Assembly (NCBI RefSeq): GCF_000413935.1
Contig: NZ_KE340380.1
Location: 558,001 to 622,000, forward strand
Source: Acinetobacter colistiniresistens
GTDB taxonomy: Bacteria > Pseudomonadota > Gammaproteobacteria > Pseudomonadales > Moraxellaceae
DNA: 64,000 nt
Reading direction: 5' to 3'
This document shows, in pieces, positions 7,533-16,137 of this stretch (position 1 is the first letter of the stretch; the number at the start of each line of letters is the position of its first letter). The translations under genes and the position numbers were made by a program. The notes under the pieces are model-generated. The model saw nothing but the letters and a program-made list of their open reading frames with translations. It did no database searches and was not told where the DNA came from.

Positions 7533-8706
7533 AAACGATTCACTGCCATTAGTTTTACGCAGCTTGCTCAAACTTCGTCATGGTCAAATTAATTTCCGTG
7601 GTGAATGGAATGGCACGGTAGGTGAAATTTCTGATTTAGAGGCAACGATAGAGGTACATAATAAAGCCCTCATTGATCTAATTTTTAAAAATGGTGTACT
7701 TGGAGCTGCAGAGGGCTATATTCAGGGGTATTGGAGCAGTGAAAATTTAGTTGAACTGATCCAAATTTTAGCGAGAAACCGTCATGTTCTCGATAAAATT
7801 AATCAAAATATGCTTTCGCAAGCAAGCCAACTGATTTTAAAAGCGTGGTACAAAACACGTAAAAATTCATTATCAGGCAGCCGTAAAAACATTGCAGAGC
7901 ACTATGATCTCAGCAATGATTTTTTCAAGCTCTTTCTTGACTCTTCCATGATGTATTCCAGTGCAGTCTATCAACAAACAAGCATGACATTAGAACAAGC
8001 ATCTGATTATAAAAAAGAATTGATCTGCCAAAAATTACAATTGAAACCCATGGATCATCTCGTTGAAATCGGAAGCGGTTGGGGCGGTTTTGCGATCTAT
8101 GCGGCCCAGCATTATGGCTGTAAAGTCACCACAATTACGATTTCACAAGCGCAATATGATGAAGCAATCCAAAGAGTTGCAGATGCTGGTCTAAGCCATC
8201 GAGTTAATGTCCAACTTAAGGATTATCGGCTACTAGAGGGGAAATTTGATAAGTTAGTTTCGATCGAAATGATCGAAGCTGTGGGTGAACAATATTTATC
8301 AACCTACTTTAATAAATGTAGATCCTTGCTTAAGCCATCTGGTTTGGGATTGATCCAAGCCATTACCATTGAAGACGCACGTTATAAAAAAGCCTTAAGC
8401 ACTGTGGATTATATTAAGCGCTATATTTTTCCGGGTAGCTTTATTCCATGTATTAGTGTGCTGACCCAAGCCGCATCTGAACAGAAATTACGTTTAAAAC
8501 ATCTTGAAGATATTGGGCTTAGCTATGCTGAAACGATTCATCAATGGCGTGAACGTTTTTTAAATGCCAGACCACAAGTATTGGCATTAGGTTTTGATGA
8601 AAACTTTATTCGAATGTGGGATTTCTATCTTTGTTACTGCGAAGGTGGCTTTAAAGAAGGTGTAATTAGTAATGTACAGCTGTTATTTGAAGCAAGCCCT
8701 TATTAA
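7507..8706 (+). CDS. CFA-synthase-family SAM methyltransferase (acyl-chain methylation)
   Basis: A 399-residue enzyme of the cyclopropane-fatty-acid synthase family. The SAM-binding motif is VEIGSGWGGFAIYAA, and the active-site loop SIEMIEAVG and the later YIFPG element are present. At the place where E. coli Cfa has a bicarbonate-binding histidine (LLHTIG context), this protein reads LIQAITIED. That makes plain cyclopropanation less certain and a mid-chain methylation (UfaM-like) more likely. The gene overlaps the DUF1365 gene and is followed after a short gap by DUF1295. Membrane phospholipid acyl chains are the expected substrate. Confidence 0.88.
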   Translation: MIKTLIFGENDSLPLVLRSLLKLRHGQINFRGEWNGTVGEISDLEATIEVHNKALIDLIFKNGVLGAAEGYIQGYWSSENLVELIQILARNRHVLDKINQNMLSQASQLILKAWYKTRKNSLSGSRKNIAEHYDLSNDFFKLFLDSSMMYSSAVYQQTSMTLEQASDYKKELICQKLQLKPMDHLVEIGSGWGGFAIYAAQHYGCKVTTITISQAQYDEAIQRVADAGLSHRVNVQLKDYRLLEGKFDKLVSIEMIEAVGEQYLSTYFNKCRSLLKPSGLGLIQAITIEDARYKKALSTVDYIKRYIFPGSFIPCISVLTQAASEQKLRLKHLEDIGLSYAETIHQWRERFLNARPQVLALGFDENFIRMWDFYLCYCEGGFKEGVISNVQLLFEASPY

Positions 8707-8740
8707 CAATAAAGTTATTTGATACGTCAAGGAGACAGTC

Positions 8741-9520
8741 ATGTTGTGGCAATTGTTTGTACTTGATGTTGTCGTGATGACAGTTTGCTGGTTATGGGCA
8801 ACATATAACCACCGTGCAGGTATTGTTGATGTGGCATGGAGTTTTTGCATTTTCCTGAATATTGTCATTACTGCTTGGTGTGTAGATGTCGCTCCAGAGA
8901 ATGTCACATGGTTTATAGGTGTTCTGAGCTCTGTCTGGTTTTTACGATTGAGTGTGCATTTATTTCGCCGTTATATGGCCGAGCACGAAGAAGATCGCCG
9001 ATATGCCAATATGCGGCTAGCGATGGGAAAATATCAACACCTTGGCTTTTTTGCTTTTTTTATGTTTCAAGCGGGTTTAGCAATTTTATTCAGTATTCCA
9101 ATGTGGAGTTTACTGAATGTGCCAAATACAGTGTGGAATAACCAAAGCAATGATCTTCTCATTATTGCAAGCATGATTATGGTGGTTGCATTTATGGGGG
9201 AAGTAATTGCAGACCAGCAATTGTACCGTTTCAAGCAAAATCCACAGAATCATGGAAAGACGATGGATCAGGGGCTATGGAAATACTCTCGTCATCCAAA
9301 TTATTTTTTTGAATGGATACATTGGTTTGCTTACCCAGTAATCGGGTTGGCGGCAGGGTTATATAGCCTGTGGATTTATCCTGTTTTGATGTGGTTCTTT
9401 TTGTATTACATCACGGGAATTCCATTTAGTGAACAACAAGCATTAAAAAATCGAGGTCAGAATTATCTCGATTATCAAAAACGAACTTCTATGTTTATTC
9501 CATGGAAACCCAAACAATAG
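8741..9520 (+). CDS. DUF1295 membrane protein (steroid 5-alpha-reductase-like)
   Basis: A 259-residue membrane protein with about six hydrophobic segments and the C-terminal DUF1295 signature (GLWKYSRHPNYFFEW). The fold is shared with isoprenylcysteine methyltransferases and sterol double-bond reductases. In this operon a reduction of an acyl-chain double bond is the simplest idea, but no activity is proven for the bacterial family. AAGGAGACAG just before the ATG is a strong ribosome site. Its end overlaps a possible early start of the next gene. Confidence 0.85.
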   Translation: MLWQLFVLDVVVMTVCWLWATYNHRAGIVDVAWSFCIFLNIVITAWCVDVAPENVTWFIGVLSSVWFLRLSVHLFRRYMAEHEEDRRYANMRLAMGKYQHLGFFAFFMFQAGLAILFSIPMWSLLNVPNTVWNNQSNDLLIIASMIMVVAFMGEVIADQQLYRFKQNPQNHGKTMDQGLWKYSRHPNYFFEWIHWFAYPVIGLAAGLYSLWIYPVLMWFFLYYITGIPFSEQQALKNRGQNYLDYQKRTSMFIPWKPKQ

Positions 9521-9528
9521 GTGAGCGT

Positions 9529-10578
9529 ATGGACTTTATTATTCAGCAATCATTGAAACTCGTTGAGAGTGGTCTAGTGCCCGATCAAGCGATTCGTGCA
9601 GCAATTCGTACATTAAGCAAAAAGCGTTTGATTCAAGAAGGTCGTTATGATCCAGAACAGGGTGCTCAACGCTATATGGATGTATTGAATATGTTGAAGC
9701 AGAGTGAAATTGCGATTGAAACAGACAAAGCCAATGAACAACATTATGAGTTGCCAACCGCTTTCTTTCAGGCGGTTTTAGGCAAAAGATTAAAATACAG
9801 TGCCTGTTTTTTTGCTGATGATACAACCCAATTAGATGAGGCAGAAGAGTTGGCACTGCAAGTTTACAGCGAACGAGCGCAATTGCATGATGGTCAAAAT
9901 ATCTTGGAACTCGGTTGTGGTTGGGGTTCTTTTACATTATGGATGGCGGAGCATTATCCGAACGCTAAAATTACTGCTGTATCCAATTCCGCAACGCAAC
10001 GTCAATACATTTTAGCTGAAGCGGAAAAACGTGGTCTGCAAAATATTAAAATCATTACCTGTGATGTCAATATACTCGAACTAAAAGAAAATTCATTTGA
10101 TCGGGTTGTTTCTGTAGAAATGTTTGAGCACGTTAGAAACTATCAAAAATTATTTCAGAAAATTCAATTATGGCTCAAACCTAATGGATTGTTATGGTGT
10201 CATATTTTTTGCCATCGCTTCTTACATTATCCATTTGAAATAAAAAGTGAATATGATTGGATGTCTCGCTACTTCTTTACAGGAGGATTAATGCCAGCAA
10301 CGTCTACATTTTTGCATTTTCAAACACATTTAAAGTTATCACAGCATTGGCAATGGTCAGGTACGCACTACGAAAAAACAGCAAATGCCTGGCTGGAAAA
10401 CATGGATCGTAACGCTGGACAATTAAAACCACTGTTCGAGAAGGTATATGCACAGCATGCCGATGCTTGGTGGCAACGTTGGCGTATCTTTTTTATGGCT
10501 TGCGCGGAATTGTTTGGATTTGAACAAGGACAAGAATGGGTCATCGGTCACTTCCTGTTCAAAAAGAAAACCGTATAA
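9529..10578 (+). CDS. Second CFA-superfamily methyltransferase (coclaurine-NMT-like branch)
   Basis: A 349-residue SAM-dependent methyltransferase. The SAM motif is ILELGCGWGSFTLWMA, followed by VSVEMFEHV and a YFFTGGLMPATST element. The last element and the total length resemble the branch that includes plant coclaurine N-methyltransferase, distinct from the other methyltransferase of the operon. Its substrate here is probably an acyl chain or lipid head group. The start is uncertain: I use the ATG at 9529, right after AGGTGAG; an ATG at 9502 inside the previous gene would add nine residues. It is the last gene of the operon. Confidence 0.85.
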   Translation: MDFIIQQSLKLVESGLVPDQAIRAAIRTLSKKRLIQEGRYDPEQGAQRYMDVLNMLKQSEIAIETDKANEQHYELPTAFFQAVLGKRLKYSACFFADDTTQLDEAEELALQVYSERAQLHDGQNILELGCGWGSFTLWMAEHYPNAKITAVSNSATQRQYILAEAEKRGLQNIKIITCDVNILELKENSFDRVVSVEMFEHVRNYQKLFQKIQLWLKPNGLLWCHIFCHRFLHYPFEIKSEYDWMSRYFFTGGLMPATSTFLHFQTHLKLSQHWQWSGTHYEKTANAWLENMDRNAGQLKPLFEKVYAQHADAWWQRWRIFFMACAELFGFEQGQEWVIGHFLFKKKTV

Positions 10579-10631
10579 TTTAAATGAGAATCTACCAGTA
10601 GATATGTTTATGTTTATTTTATTGAGAGTGA

Positions 10632-11333
10632 TTAGACAGAGCGCGTTAAACCACCATCTACTCGGATATTCTGTCCTGTGATATAAGCAGCACCATCCGA
10701 CGCTAAGAAAGCCACTGTAGCTGCAATCTCTTCTGTTGAACCATATCGTTTCATTGGAACACTATTGGTACGTTCATCTGTTTTGGGTAGGCTATCAATC
10801 CACCCAGGTAAGACATTATTAATACGAATATTATCAATAGCATATGTATCAGCACAAATCTTGGTAAAAGCTGCCAATCCTGAACGGGCAACGGCAGACG
10901 TTGGAAATAGTGAACTAGGCTCAAATGTCCATGCACTGGAAATATTTATAATCACGCCGCGCTTTTGTTGTTGCATGATCGGAATCACTAAACGAATAGG
11001 GCGTACAGCATTGAGAAAATAAGTATCTATACCATCATGCCAATCTTGATCTGTTAATTCTAAAATTCCTTTGCGTGGGCCATGTCCAGCACTGTTGACT
11101 AAAACATCTATACGTCCCCAACGAGCAAGCGTTTCATCAATAAGGCGTTGAATATCATCTATTGATTGGTTAGATCCAGTAATGCCTAAGCCATTCAGTT
11201 GATCTGCAAGAATTTCACCTTTACCTGATGATGATAGAATTGCAACTTTGTATCCATCTGCGGCTAGTTTTTTTGCAACAGCTGCACCCATACCACTTCC
11301 TGCGGCCGTAACAATAGCGACTTTCTCAGTCAT
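10632..11333 (-). CDS. SDR-family oxidoreductase with a degenerate active site
   Basis: A 233-residue short-chain dehydrogenase/reductase. The nucleotide-binding motif TAAGSGMG (residues 9-16), NSAG near residue 80 and the catalytic-serine strand INISS are intact, as is the C-terminal ITGQNIRVDGG. The catalytic YxxxK pair, however, aligns with Ser146 and Arg150 (SAVAR), so classical proton transfer is lost. Family assignment is firm, but reductase activity is doubtful; it might bind a cofactor only, or use other residues. The gene converges with the lipid operon. Confidence 0.85.
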   Translation of the reverse strand: MTEKVAIVTAAGSGMGAAVAKKLAADGYKVAILSSSGKGEILADQLNGLGITGSNQSIDDIQRLIDETLARWGRIDVLVNSAGHGPRKGILELTDQDWHDGIDTYFLNAVRPIRLVIPIMQQQKRGVIINISSAWTFEPSSLFPTSAVARSGLAAFTKICADTYAIDNIRINNVLPGWIDSLPKTDERTNSVPMKRYGSTEEIAATVAFLASDGAAYITGQNIRVDGGLTRSV

Positions 11334-11728
11334 GATTTTTACCTCTATAATGTCATTCTGAATATGAGATAGTTAGCTCATTTTAAAATCATATTAAGGT
11401 TCAACCGTGTGCTGATCAAACGATAAATTTTCGTTAATGCCAGTAGAAAATCTACAGGCTTGATCCGTAATCCAAAGATATGGAAAGGTTTTAATTATTA
11501 TTCACGCCAAATTGATAGGGTTGCATTCCACTTAAACAAGCCACGCGGATTTGCGTAGGTTCAACTAATACACAAGTCAAGTAGCCGCTTAAAATATCAA
11601 TAATGAACAACTTTTTAGAAATGTGTGTAATCCTGAACATGTACGGTTACAACATGTGTAAATTGCTAGATTCTCTCATCAGATTGTTCCAGTATAGATT
11701 TAGACATTTGAATTTTAGGACAATGAGC
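11334..11728. other. Intergenic region, possible small minus-strand ORF
   Basis: About 395 bases between divergent genes. On the minus strand, 11491-11640 reads as an open frame of 49 residues whose last 30 look protein-like (ending QPYQFGVNNN), but there is no ribosome site before its ATG. It may be a small gene, a relic or chance. Otherwise I see only short inverted repeats (for example around 11442-11454). Confidence 0.3.
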
Positions 11729-12070
11729 ATGGCATTGAGACATCGTATATTATTAAAATATCTTGCTATTTTAGGTTTTGTGGCAAGTTCTGCTGTGATG
11801 AGCAGCGTAACTTTTGCAAGTTCTGAGCAGGCATGGAACAAGCATGATCAGGAAATAAAAGCGGCTTGTATAAAAGCGAGCCAACTTAAAAATGCCAAGA
11901 CAGTGAGCAATGTCATGCTGTTTGATGATCGTGTTGGATATTCGGCAGTCTTGATTGAAGGAAAATATCCGCAAGCACATATGAAAAACAAAACAGAGCA
12001 AGAACTGTGTTTATGGAATAAGACATCGAAAAAAGCGTATTTGACTGAAGCAAACATGAAAGTGCATTGA
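11729..12070 (+). CDS. Small secreted protein of unknown function
   Basis: A 113-residue protein with a signal peptide (basic start MALRHR, then a hydrophobic core ending near SVTFA). The mature part contains two cysteines (AACIKAS and ELCLWNK) that could form a disulfide in the periplasm. I recognise no family. The ATG at 11729 is eight bases after TTTTAGGA; the ATG at 11723 is too close to that site, and the longer frame from 11603 adds an unlikely N-terminus. No clear operon partner. Confidence 0.65.
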   Translation: MALRHRILLKYLAILGFVASSAVMSSVTFASSEQAWNKHDQEIKAACIKASQLKNAKTVSNVMLFDDRVGYSAVLIEGKYPQAHMKNKTEQELCLWNKTSKKAYLTEANMKVH

Positions 12071-12097
12071 AGTCATAGCCACGCAGCGTTTTGATCG

Positions 12098-12334
12098 CTA
12101 CGATTTCTGTTTGGCTTTTTGGCGTAAGACATACAAATATAAGCTTTCTACTTTTTCACGTGCCCATGGTGTGGTGCGTAAGAATCGCAACGATGACTTA
12201 ACACTTGGATCTATGCAAAAACATCTAATTTCAATTTTACGACTTAAGCCTTCAAAGCCGCCGTAGTAATCCAATAATTCATCCAAAATGTCAGCAAGTT
12301 TTTTGCCGTGCAGAGGGTCATTGGAGGCGTTCAT
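12098..12334 (-). CDS. VF530/DUF2132 family DNA-binding protein
   Basis: A 78-residue protein matching the VF530 (DUF2132) family: DPLHGKKL at the start, GGFEGLSRKIEIRCF, and the signature DPSVKSSLRFLRTTPWAREKVE. Family members are small helical proteins considered DNA-binding, with unknown physiological role. It converges with the secreted protein gene at 11729 and stands alone. Confidence 0.88.
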   Translation of the reverse strand: MNASNDPLHGKKLADILDELLDYYGGFEGLSRKIEIRCFCIDPSVKSSLRFLRTTPWAREKVESLYLYVLRQKAKQKS

Positions 12335-12488
12335 AATAGATCAACCATATCTTGGGAGGCCATCATTATAACCTGAGCGAGTTGAAAAATGAGAGGGTTT
12401 GAATTTAAGCGTAATTAACATAGAAAATTACAGCTTATCTTCCTATTGATGTGTGCTGAAATAGCAGGAGACATTCACTTGAGAGATT

Positions 12489-12602
12489 CTAGGCAGCCAA
12501 CTTGTAAAAATCTTCTGCCATTTGATTCAGTGTCTTAAAATCTAGACCTTTCTTTTTTTGGAATAAGAACTCAAAGTCAGCAACGTGAATTATGATCGTA
12601 GA
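12489..12602 (-). pseudogene. Remnant of an unidentified gene (C-terminal part)
   Basis: The minus strand keeps 37 codons open down to a TAG at 12489-12491. The translation has coding-like composition (DFEFLFQKKKGLDFKTL, then NQMAEDFYKLAA), but there is no ATG, and stop codons close it upstream. I could not identify the parent gene. It may mark an old insertion or deletion between 12.3 and 12.8 kb. Confidence 0.3.
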
Positions 12603-12762
12603 TCATCACGTTACTGAGCTGTGGCAACAAACAGGTTGTGTAGGCTACAGTCTTGAATATCATATTTAACATAATATACATTATACGAAATAAAACCATA
12701 TTAATAATTTGATATGTAATGACATTTTATAATGTCCACTTTCTTTCAAATCCTGATGTATG

Positions 12763-12791
12763 TTGACATGCACTTAAATATTAAACACAAT
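12763..12791 (+). promoter_or_regulatory. Sigma-70-like promoter of the phospholipid operon
   Basis: A perfect -35 TTGACA (12763-12768), a 17-base spacer and CACAAT (12786-12791) as -10. Transcription would start near 12798, giving a short leader before the ATG at 12827. Confidence 0.45.
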
Positions 12792-12826
12792 GCTTTCACT
12801 ATATAAATGTGTTTATTCCAATAACA

Positions 12827-13462
12827 ATGCCTTCGATTTATCAATTAAAACCAGCATTTCAAAATTTACTTCGCCCATTTGTACAATGGCTTTACTCAAA
12901 AAAGATCACGGCGAATCAAGTTACGCTCTTAGCCATGTTTATCTCTGTTGGATTAGCTGTCGCACTTTACTGCCTACATCTTTACCAACAGCCTTTAATC
13001 CTGTTTTTATTATTTCCTGTATGGATGTTGGTTCGTATGGGTTTTAATGCAATTGATGGCATGCTCGCACGTGAATTCAATCAACAATCAAAACTTGGCG
13101 CATATTTAAATGAAATTTGCGATGTCATCTCCGATTCAGCGCTTTATCTATGTTTTCTAGGCTTAGCCTTTATTAATTCCTATTTATTAGGTTTGGTCGT
13201 ATTTCTGGCAATTCTGAGTGAATATGCTGGCGTTATGGCACCTTTAATTGGTCAGGAACGTCGTTATGATGGTCCTATGGGCAAAAGTGATCGTGCATTT
13301 TGGTTTAGTTTAATTGCAGTATGTGTCAGTTTTAGCCCATATTTAATTGAAAATAACTACACAAATTCAATCATTTACATCTGTAATGGACTGCTTGTTT
13401 TTATTGCAGCACTATTGGTTTTGACAATTTATAACCGTATTAAAAATAGTATTCAACTTTAA
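12827..13462 (+). CDS. CDP-alcohol phosphatidyltransferase
   Basis: A 211-residue membrane enzyme with the full CDP-alcohol signature D-G-x2-A-R-x8-G-x3-D-x3-D split as DGMLAREFNQQSKLG and AYLNEICDVISD. It would join an alcohol head group to CDP-diacylglycerol, releasing CMP. Several hydrophobic segments surround the motif. It opens an operon with its own hydrolase-methyltransferase, phosphatase, acyltransferase and CDP-diacylglycerol synthase, so it probably makes a distinct phospholipid; the alcohol is unknown. I use the ATG at 12827; an in-frame GTG at 12809 is an alternative, and neither has a good ribosome site. Confidence 0.88.
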   Translation: MPSIYQLKPAFQNLLRPFVQWLYSKKITANQVTLLAMFISVGLAVALYCLHLYQQPLILFLLFPVWMLVRMGFNAIDGMLAREFNQQSKLGAYLNEICDVISDSALYLCFLGLAFINSYLLGLVVFLAILSEYAGVMAPLIGQERRYDGPMGKSDRAFWFSLIAVCVSFSPYLIENNYTNSIIYICNGLLVFIAALLVLTIYNRIKNSIQL

Positions 13463-13472
13463 GGAAAATCAG

Positions 13473-15221
13473 ATGCAAAGCTCACAAAAACATATATTTA
13501 CTAGCCATGATGATACCCAATTAGCCTACCAACATTGGCCAGCGGCTACAGAACAAGGCGTAAAAAAAGCAATTATTTTATTCCATCGTGGACATGAACA
13601 TTCTGGACGTATGGCGCATTTGGTTAATGAACTCAACCTTCCAGAATTTGATTTTTTTGCATGGGATGCGCGTGGACATGGTGAATCACCAGGTTTACGG
13701 GGTGATGCGCCAAGTTTCTCTGCATGTGTGAAAGATATTCAATATTTTGTGCAACATATCGAATCCACGTATAATATTTCATCAACCAATATTGCAGTTA
13801 TTGGTCAAAGCGTTGGCGCTGTTTTAGCAGCAGCTTGGGTCCATGATTATGCACCAAAAATCAGAGCCTTATGTCTAGCTTCGCCCGAATTTGATATTAA
13901 ACTGTATGTACCATTTGCGAAAACAGGTTTAACGGTTCTCAACAAACTTAAAGGTAATTTCTTTATTACCAGTTATGTAAAAGCCAATATGCTGACGCAT
14001 GATGCTGAGCGTGCAAAAACCTATGATACTGACCCACAAATTGCCAAAGCCATTTCGGTACGAATGCTGTTGGGCTTATATGCAGCATCAGAACGTATCG
14101 TCAATGATGCACAAAATATCTTTGTTCCCACTCAGGTTTTATGCTCAGGATCAGATTTTGTGGTGTTCCGTAAGCCACAACAACAGTTTTATGAAAAGCT
14201 TCCTCATCCACGTAAAGAATTTCATGTTTTAGATGGTTTTTATCACGATACTTTAGGTGAAAAAGATCGTCATATTGCAATCGAAAAAATCCGTCGTTTT
14301 ATCTTGCAAAGCTTTGCTGAAGATTATCTGGCGCCAGATGTACTCAATGCCGATAAAATTGGTTCAAGCTGTGCAACTGCTGAACAATTGAGTAGTCCAC
14401 TTCCCGCTTCTTCAATCAAGAATCTGTTCTGGGACTTAACTAAACGTAATTTAAAACTCGGCAGCAAATTCTCCCGTGGTCTTAAAATTGGTGAAGATAC
14501 CGGTTATGACTCTGGCAGTACTTTAGATTTTGTTTATCGAAATCAAGGTGAAAGCAAAAACATTCTCGGCAATATCATTGATCAACAGTATTTAAATGCA
14601 ATTGGTTGGCGTGGCATCCGCGTGCGTAAACAGCATATCGAGCAGTTATTGGCGAAATATGCACAAGTTCTAAATAAGCAACGTAAAGACATTCGCATCC
14701 TAGATATTGCAGCGGGTCATGGTCGTTATATTTTAGATGCGGTGAGCCAATTGCCAACTCCACCAAAATCAGTGTTACTTAGAGATTATAGTGAATTAAA
14801 TGTTGAGTCTGGTTCTGCATTAATCCAAGAACGAAAACTGGACAATATCGCCCAATTTGAACTCGGTGATGCATTTGACACGGCGTCATTGGCCAAAGTT
14901 AAACCAAAGCCAAATTTGGTCATTGTGTCTGGGCTTTATGAGCTATTTAGTGATAATGACTTATTAAGACAATCACTTTCAGGTATCCATCAAGCCATGT
15001 TACAAGGTGGTTTCCTGATTTACACGGGACAAATTTGGCACCCGCAACAAGAATTTATTGCACGTGCTTTAACTTCACACCGTCAAGGCGATGCTTGGGT
15101 GATGCGCTTACGCTCACAAGCCGAAATGGATGCACTGGTTGAACAGGCAGGCTTTAAAAAAGTAGATCAATGCATTGATGAATTTGGTATTTTTACAGTT
15201 TCGGTTGCCCAAAAAATTTAA
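13473..15221 (+). CDS. Fused alpha/beta hydrolase and SAM-dependent methyltransferase
   Basis: A 582-residue bifunctional protein. Residues about 20-275 form an alpha/beta hydrolase of the monoacylglycerol-lipase type: HRGHEHSGR oxyanion region, nucleophile in GQSVGA, and a late His in FYHDTLGE. Residues about 340-580 form a class I methyltransferase with RILDIAAGHGRYILDAV as SAM-binding motif. Such fusions occur with CDP-alcohol transferases and PAP2/dual-specificity phosphatases. The hydrolase may trim acyl groups or an ester, and the methyltransferase may modify a lipid head group. The gene follows the transferase by ten bases with AAGGAAAA before its ATG. Confidence 0.88.
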   Translation: MQSSQKHIFTSHDDTQLAYQHWPAATEQGVKKAIILFHRGHEHSGRMAHLVNELNLPEFDFFAWDARGHGESPGLRGDAPSFSACVKDIQYFVQHIESTYNISSTNIAVIGQSVGAVLAAAWVHDYAPKIRALCLASPEFDIKLYVPFAKTGLTVLNKLKGNFFITSYVKANMLTHDAERAKTYDTDPQIAKAISVRMLLGLYAASERIVNDAQNIFVPTQVLCSGSDFVVFRKPQQQFYEKLPHPRKEFHVLDGFYHDTLGEKDRHIAIEKIRRFILQSFAEDYLAPDVLNADKIGSSCATAEQLSSPLPASSIKNLFWDLTKRNLKLGSKFSRGLKIGEDTGYDSGSTLDFVYRNQGESKNILGNIIDQQYLNAIGWRGIRVRKQHIEQLLAKYAQVLNKQRKDIRILDIAAGHGRYILDAVSQLPTPPKSVLLRDYSELNVESGSALIQERKLDNIAQFELGDAFDTASLAKVKPKPNLVIVSGLYELFSDNDLLRQSLSGIHQAMLQGGFLIYTGQIWHPQQEFIARALTSHRQGDAWVMRLRSQAEMDALVEQAGFKKVDQCIDEFGIFTVSVAQKI

Positions 15222-15234
15222 ATAAAGACCTTTT

Positions 15235-16137
15235 ATGCAAAATAATATTTTAGATCGTCAACCGGGTACATGGAAATGGGGGCTGCTCTGTTTAGTCTTT
15301 TTAGCCCCCTTTTTCTTTTTAACCTATGGTTTTGCAAATCAGTATGCATCCAGTTTAACGAATGTTCCAAGTATCGTTTTCGCTTGGGAACACCACATTC
15401 CACTTTGGGCATGGACTATTGTACCTTATTGGTCGATTGATCTTTTCTATGGTCTATCTTTGCTATTGTGCTGGAATAAGTTTGAATTAAAACAACACTC
15501 GCTTAGGCTATTTATCGCCCAACTTATTTCCATTAGCTGCTTTATCATCTATCCACTCAAGTTTAGTTTTGAGCGGGCTGAGCTAGATGGTTTTTTTGGA
15601 CTCTGGTTTGATGTGCTGATGGGTTTTGATAAACCTTTTAATCAAGCACCTTCCTTACATATCGTGCTTTTGGTGATTTTGTGGGATTTTTATCGTCGAC
15701 ACATCAAGCCAAGCTACCGTTGGCTGGTTCATATTTGGTCTTTTCTGATTGGGCTCTCTGTTTTAACCACATGGCAGCATCATTTTATTGATATTCCATT
15801 GGGTTTACTGGCAGGTGCGCTATGTTTATGGCTGTTCCCACTCACAGACAAAGCACCTTATCAAAAAGATCCATTACAGCAACGTACCCGCAAACATTTA
15901 AAATTAGGCTGTTTTTATCTGATAGGCGCCTTACTGTGTCTGATACCTGTATTTTTATTTAAAGGTACTTGGCTATGGATGTTATATCCAGCCATCAGTC
16001 TTTTTTTCGTTGCATTGGCTTATTTCACGGTTCGACCGCACTTTTTTCAAAAACAACAGAATGGTCAAATGACAGTTGCTGCGTACTTACTGTTTGCCCC
16101 TTATTTTCTAGTGGCATGGCTCAATAGCCGATTATAG
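15235..16137 (+). CDS. PAP2-type phosphatase portion, ends at an in-frame TAG
   Basis: A 300-residue open frame with about six membrane segments and PAP2-like motifs: QAPSLH (as in inositol-phosphorylceramide synthase-like enzymes) and a later TTWQHHFIDIPLG carrying the catalytic His and Asp. It ends at TAG 16135-16137, while the reading frame continues cleanly into a dual-specificity phosphatase domain. If translated as it stands, it would give a membrane phosphatase without its cytoplasmic partner domain. See the full-length broken gene at 15235-16605. Confidence 0.75.
   Translation: MQNNILDRQPGTWKWGLLCLVFLAPFFFLTYGFANQYASSLTNVPSIVFAWEHHIPLWAWTIVPYWSIDLFYGLSLLLCWNKFELKQHSLRLFIAQLISISCFIIYPLKFSFERAELDGFFGLWFDVLMGFDKPFNQAPSLHIVLLVILWDFYRRHIKPSYRWLVHIWSFLIGLSVLTTWQHHFIDIPLGLLAGALCLWLFPLTDKAPYQKDPLQQRTRKHLKLGCFYLIGALLCLIPVFLFKGTWLWMLYPAISLFFVALAYFTVRPHFFQKQQNGQMTVAAYLLFAPYFLVAWLNSRL

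Larger units (their letters stand above)
12335..12826. other. Intergenic region with gene remnant and promoter
   Basis: About 490 AT-rich bases. They hold a 37-codon minus-strand open frame without a start (12489-12602), probably a decayed gene, and a sigma-70-like promoter for the phospholipid operon (12763-12791). I see no intact mobile element here. Confidence 0.4.

Noticed and set aside
11603..11728. Longer N-terminus for the secreted protein at 11729
   Set aside because: The extra 42 residues lack a ribosome site and would precede an obvious signal peptide.
12790..13047. Frame overlapping the start of the CDP-alcohol transferase
   Set aside because: It is out of frame with the signature-bearing gene and has no family features.
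16135..16137. TAG as pyrrolysine or selenocysteine-type recoding
   Set aside because: UAG is not the Sec codon, no recoding hairpin is evident, Pyl is not known in this group, and the neighbouring broken gene uses TAA.
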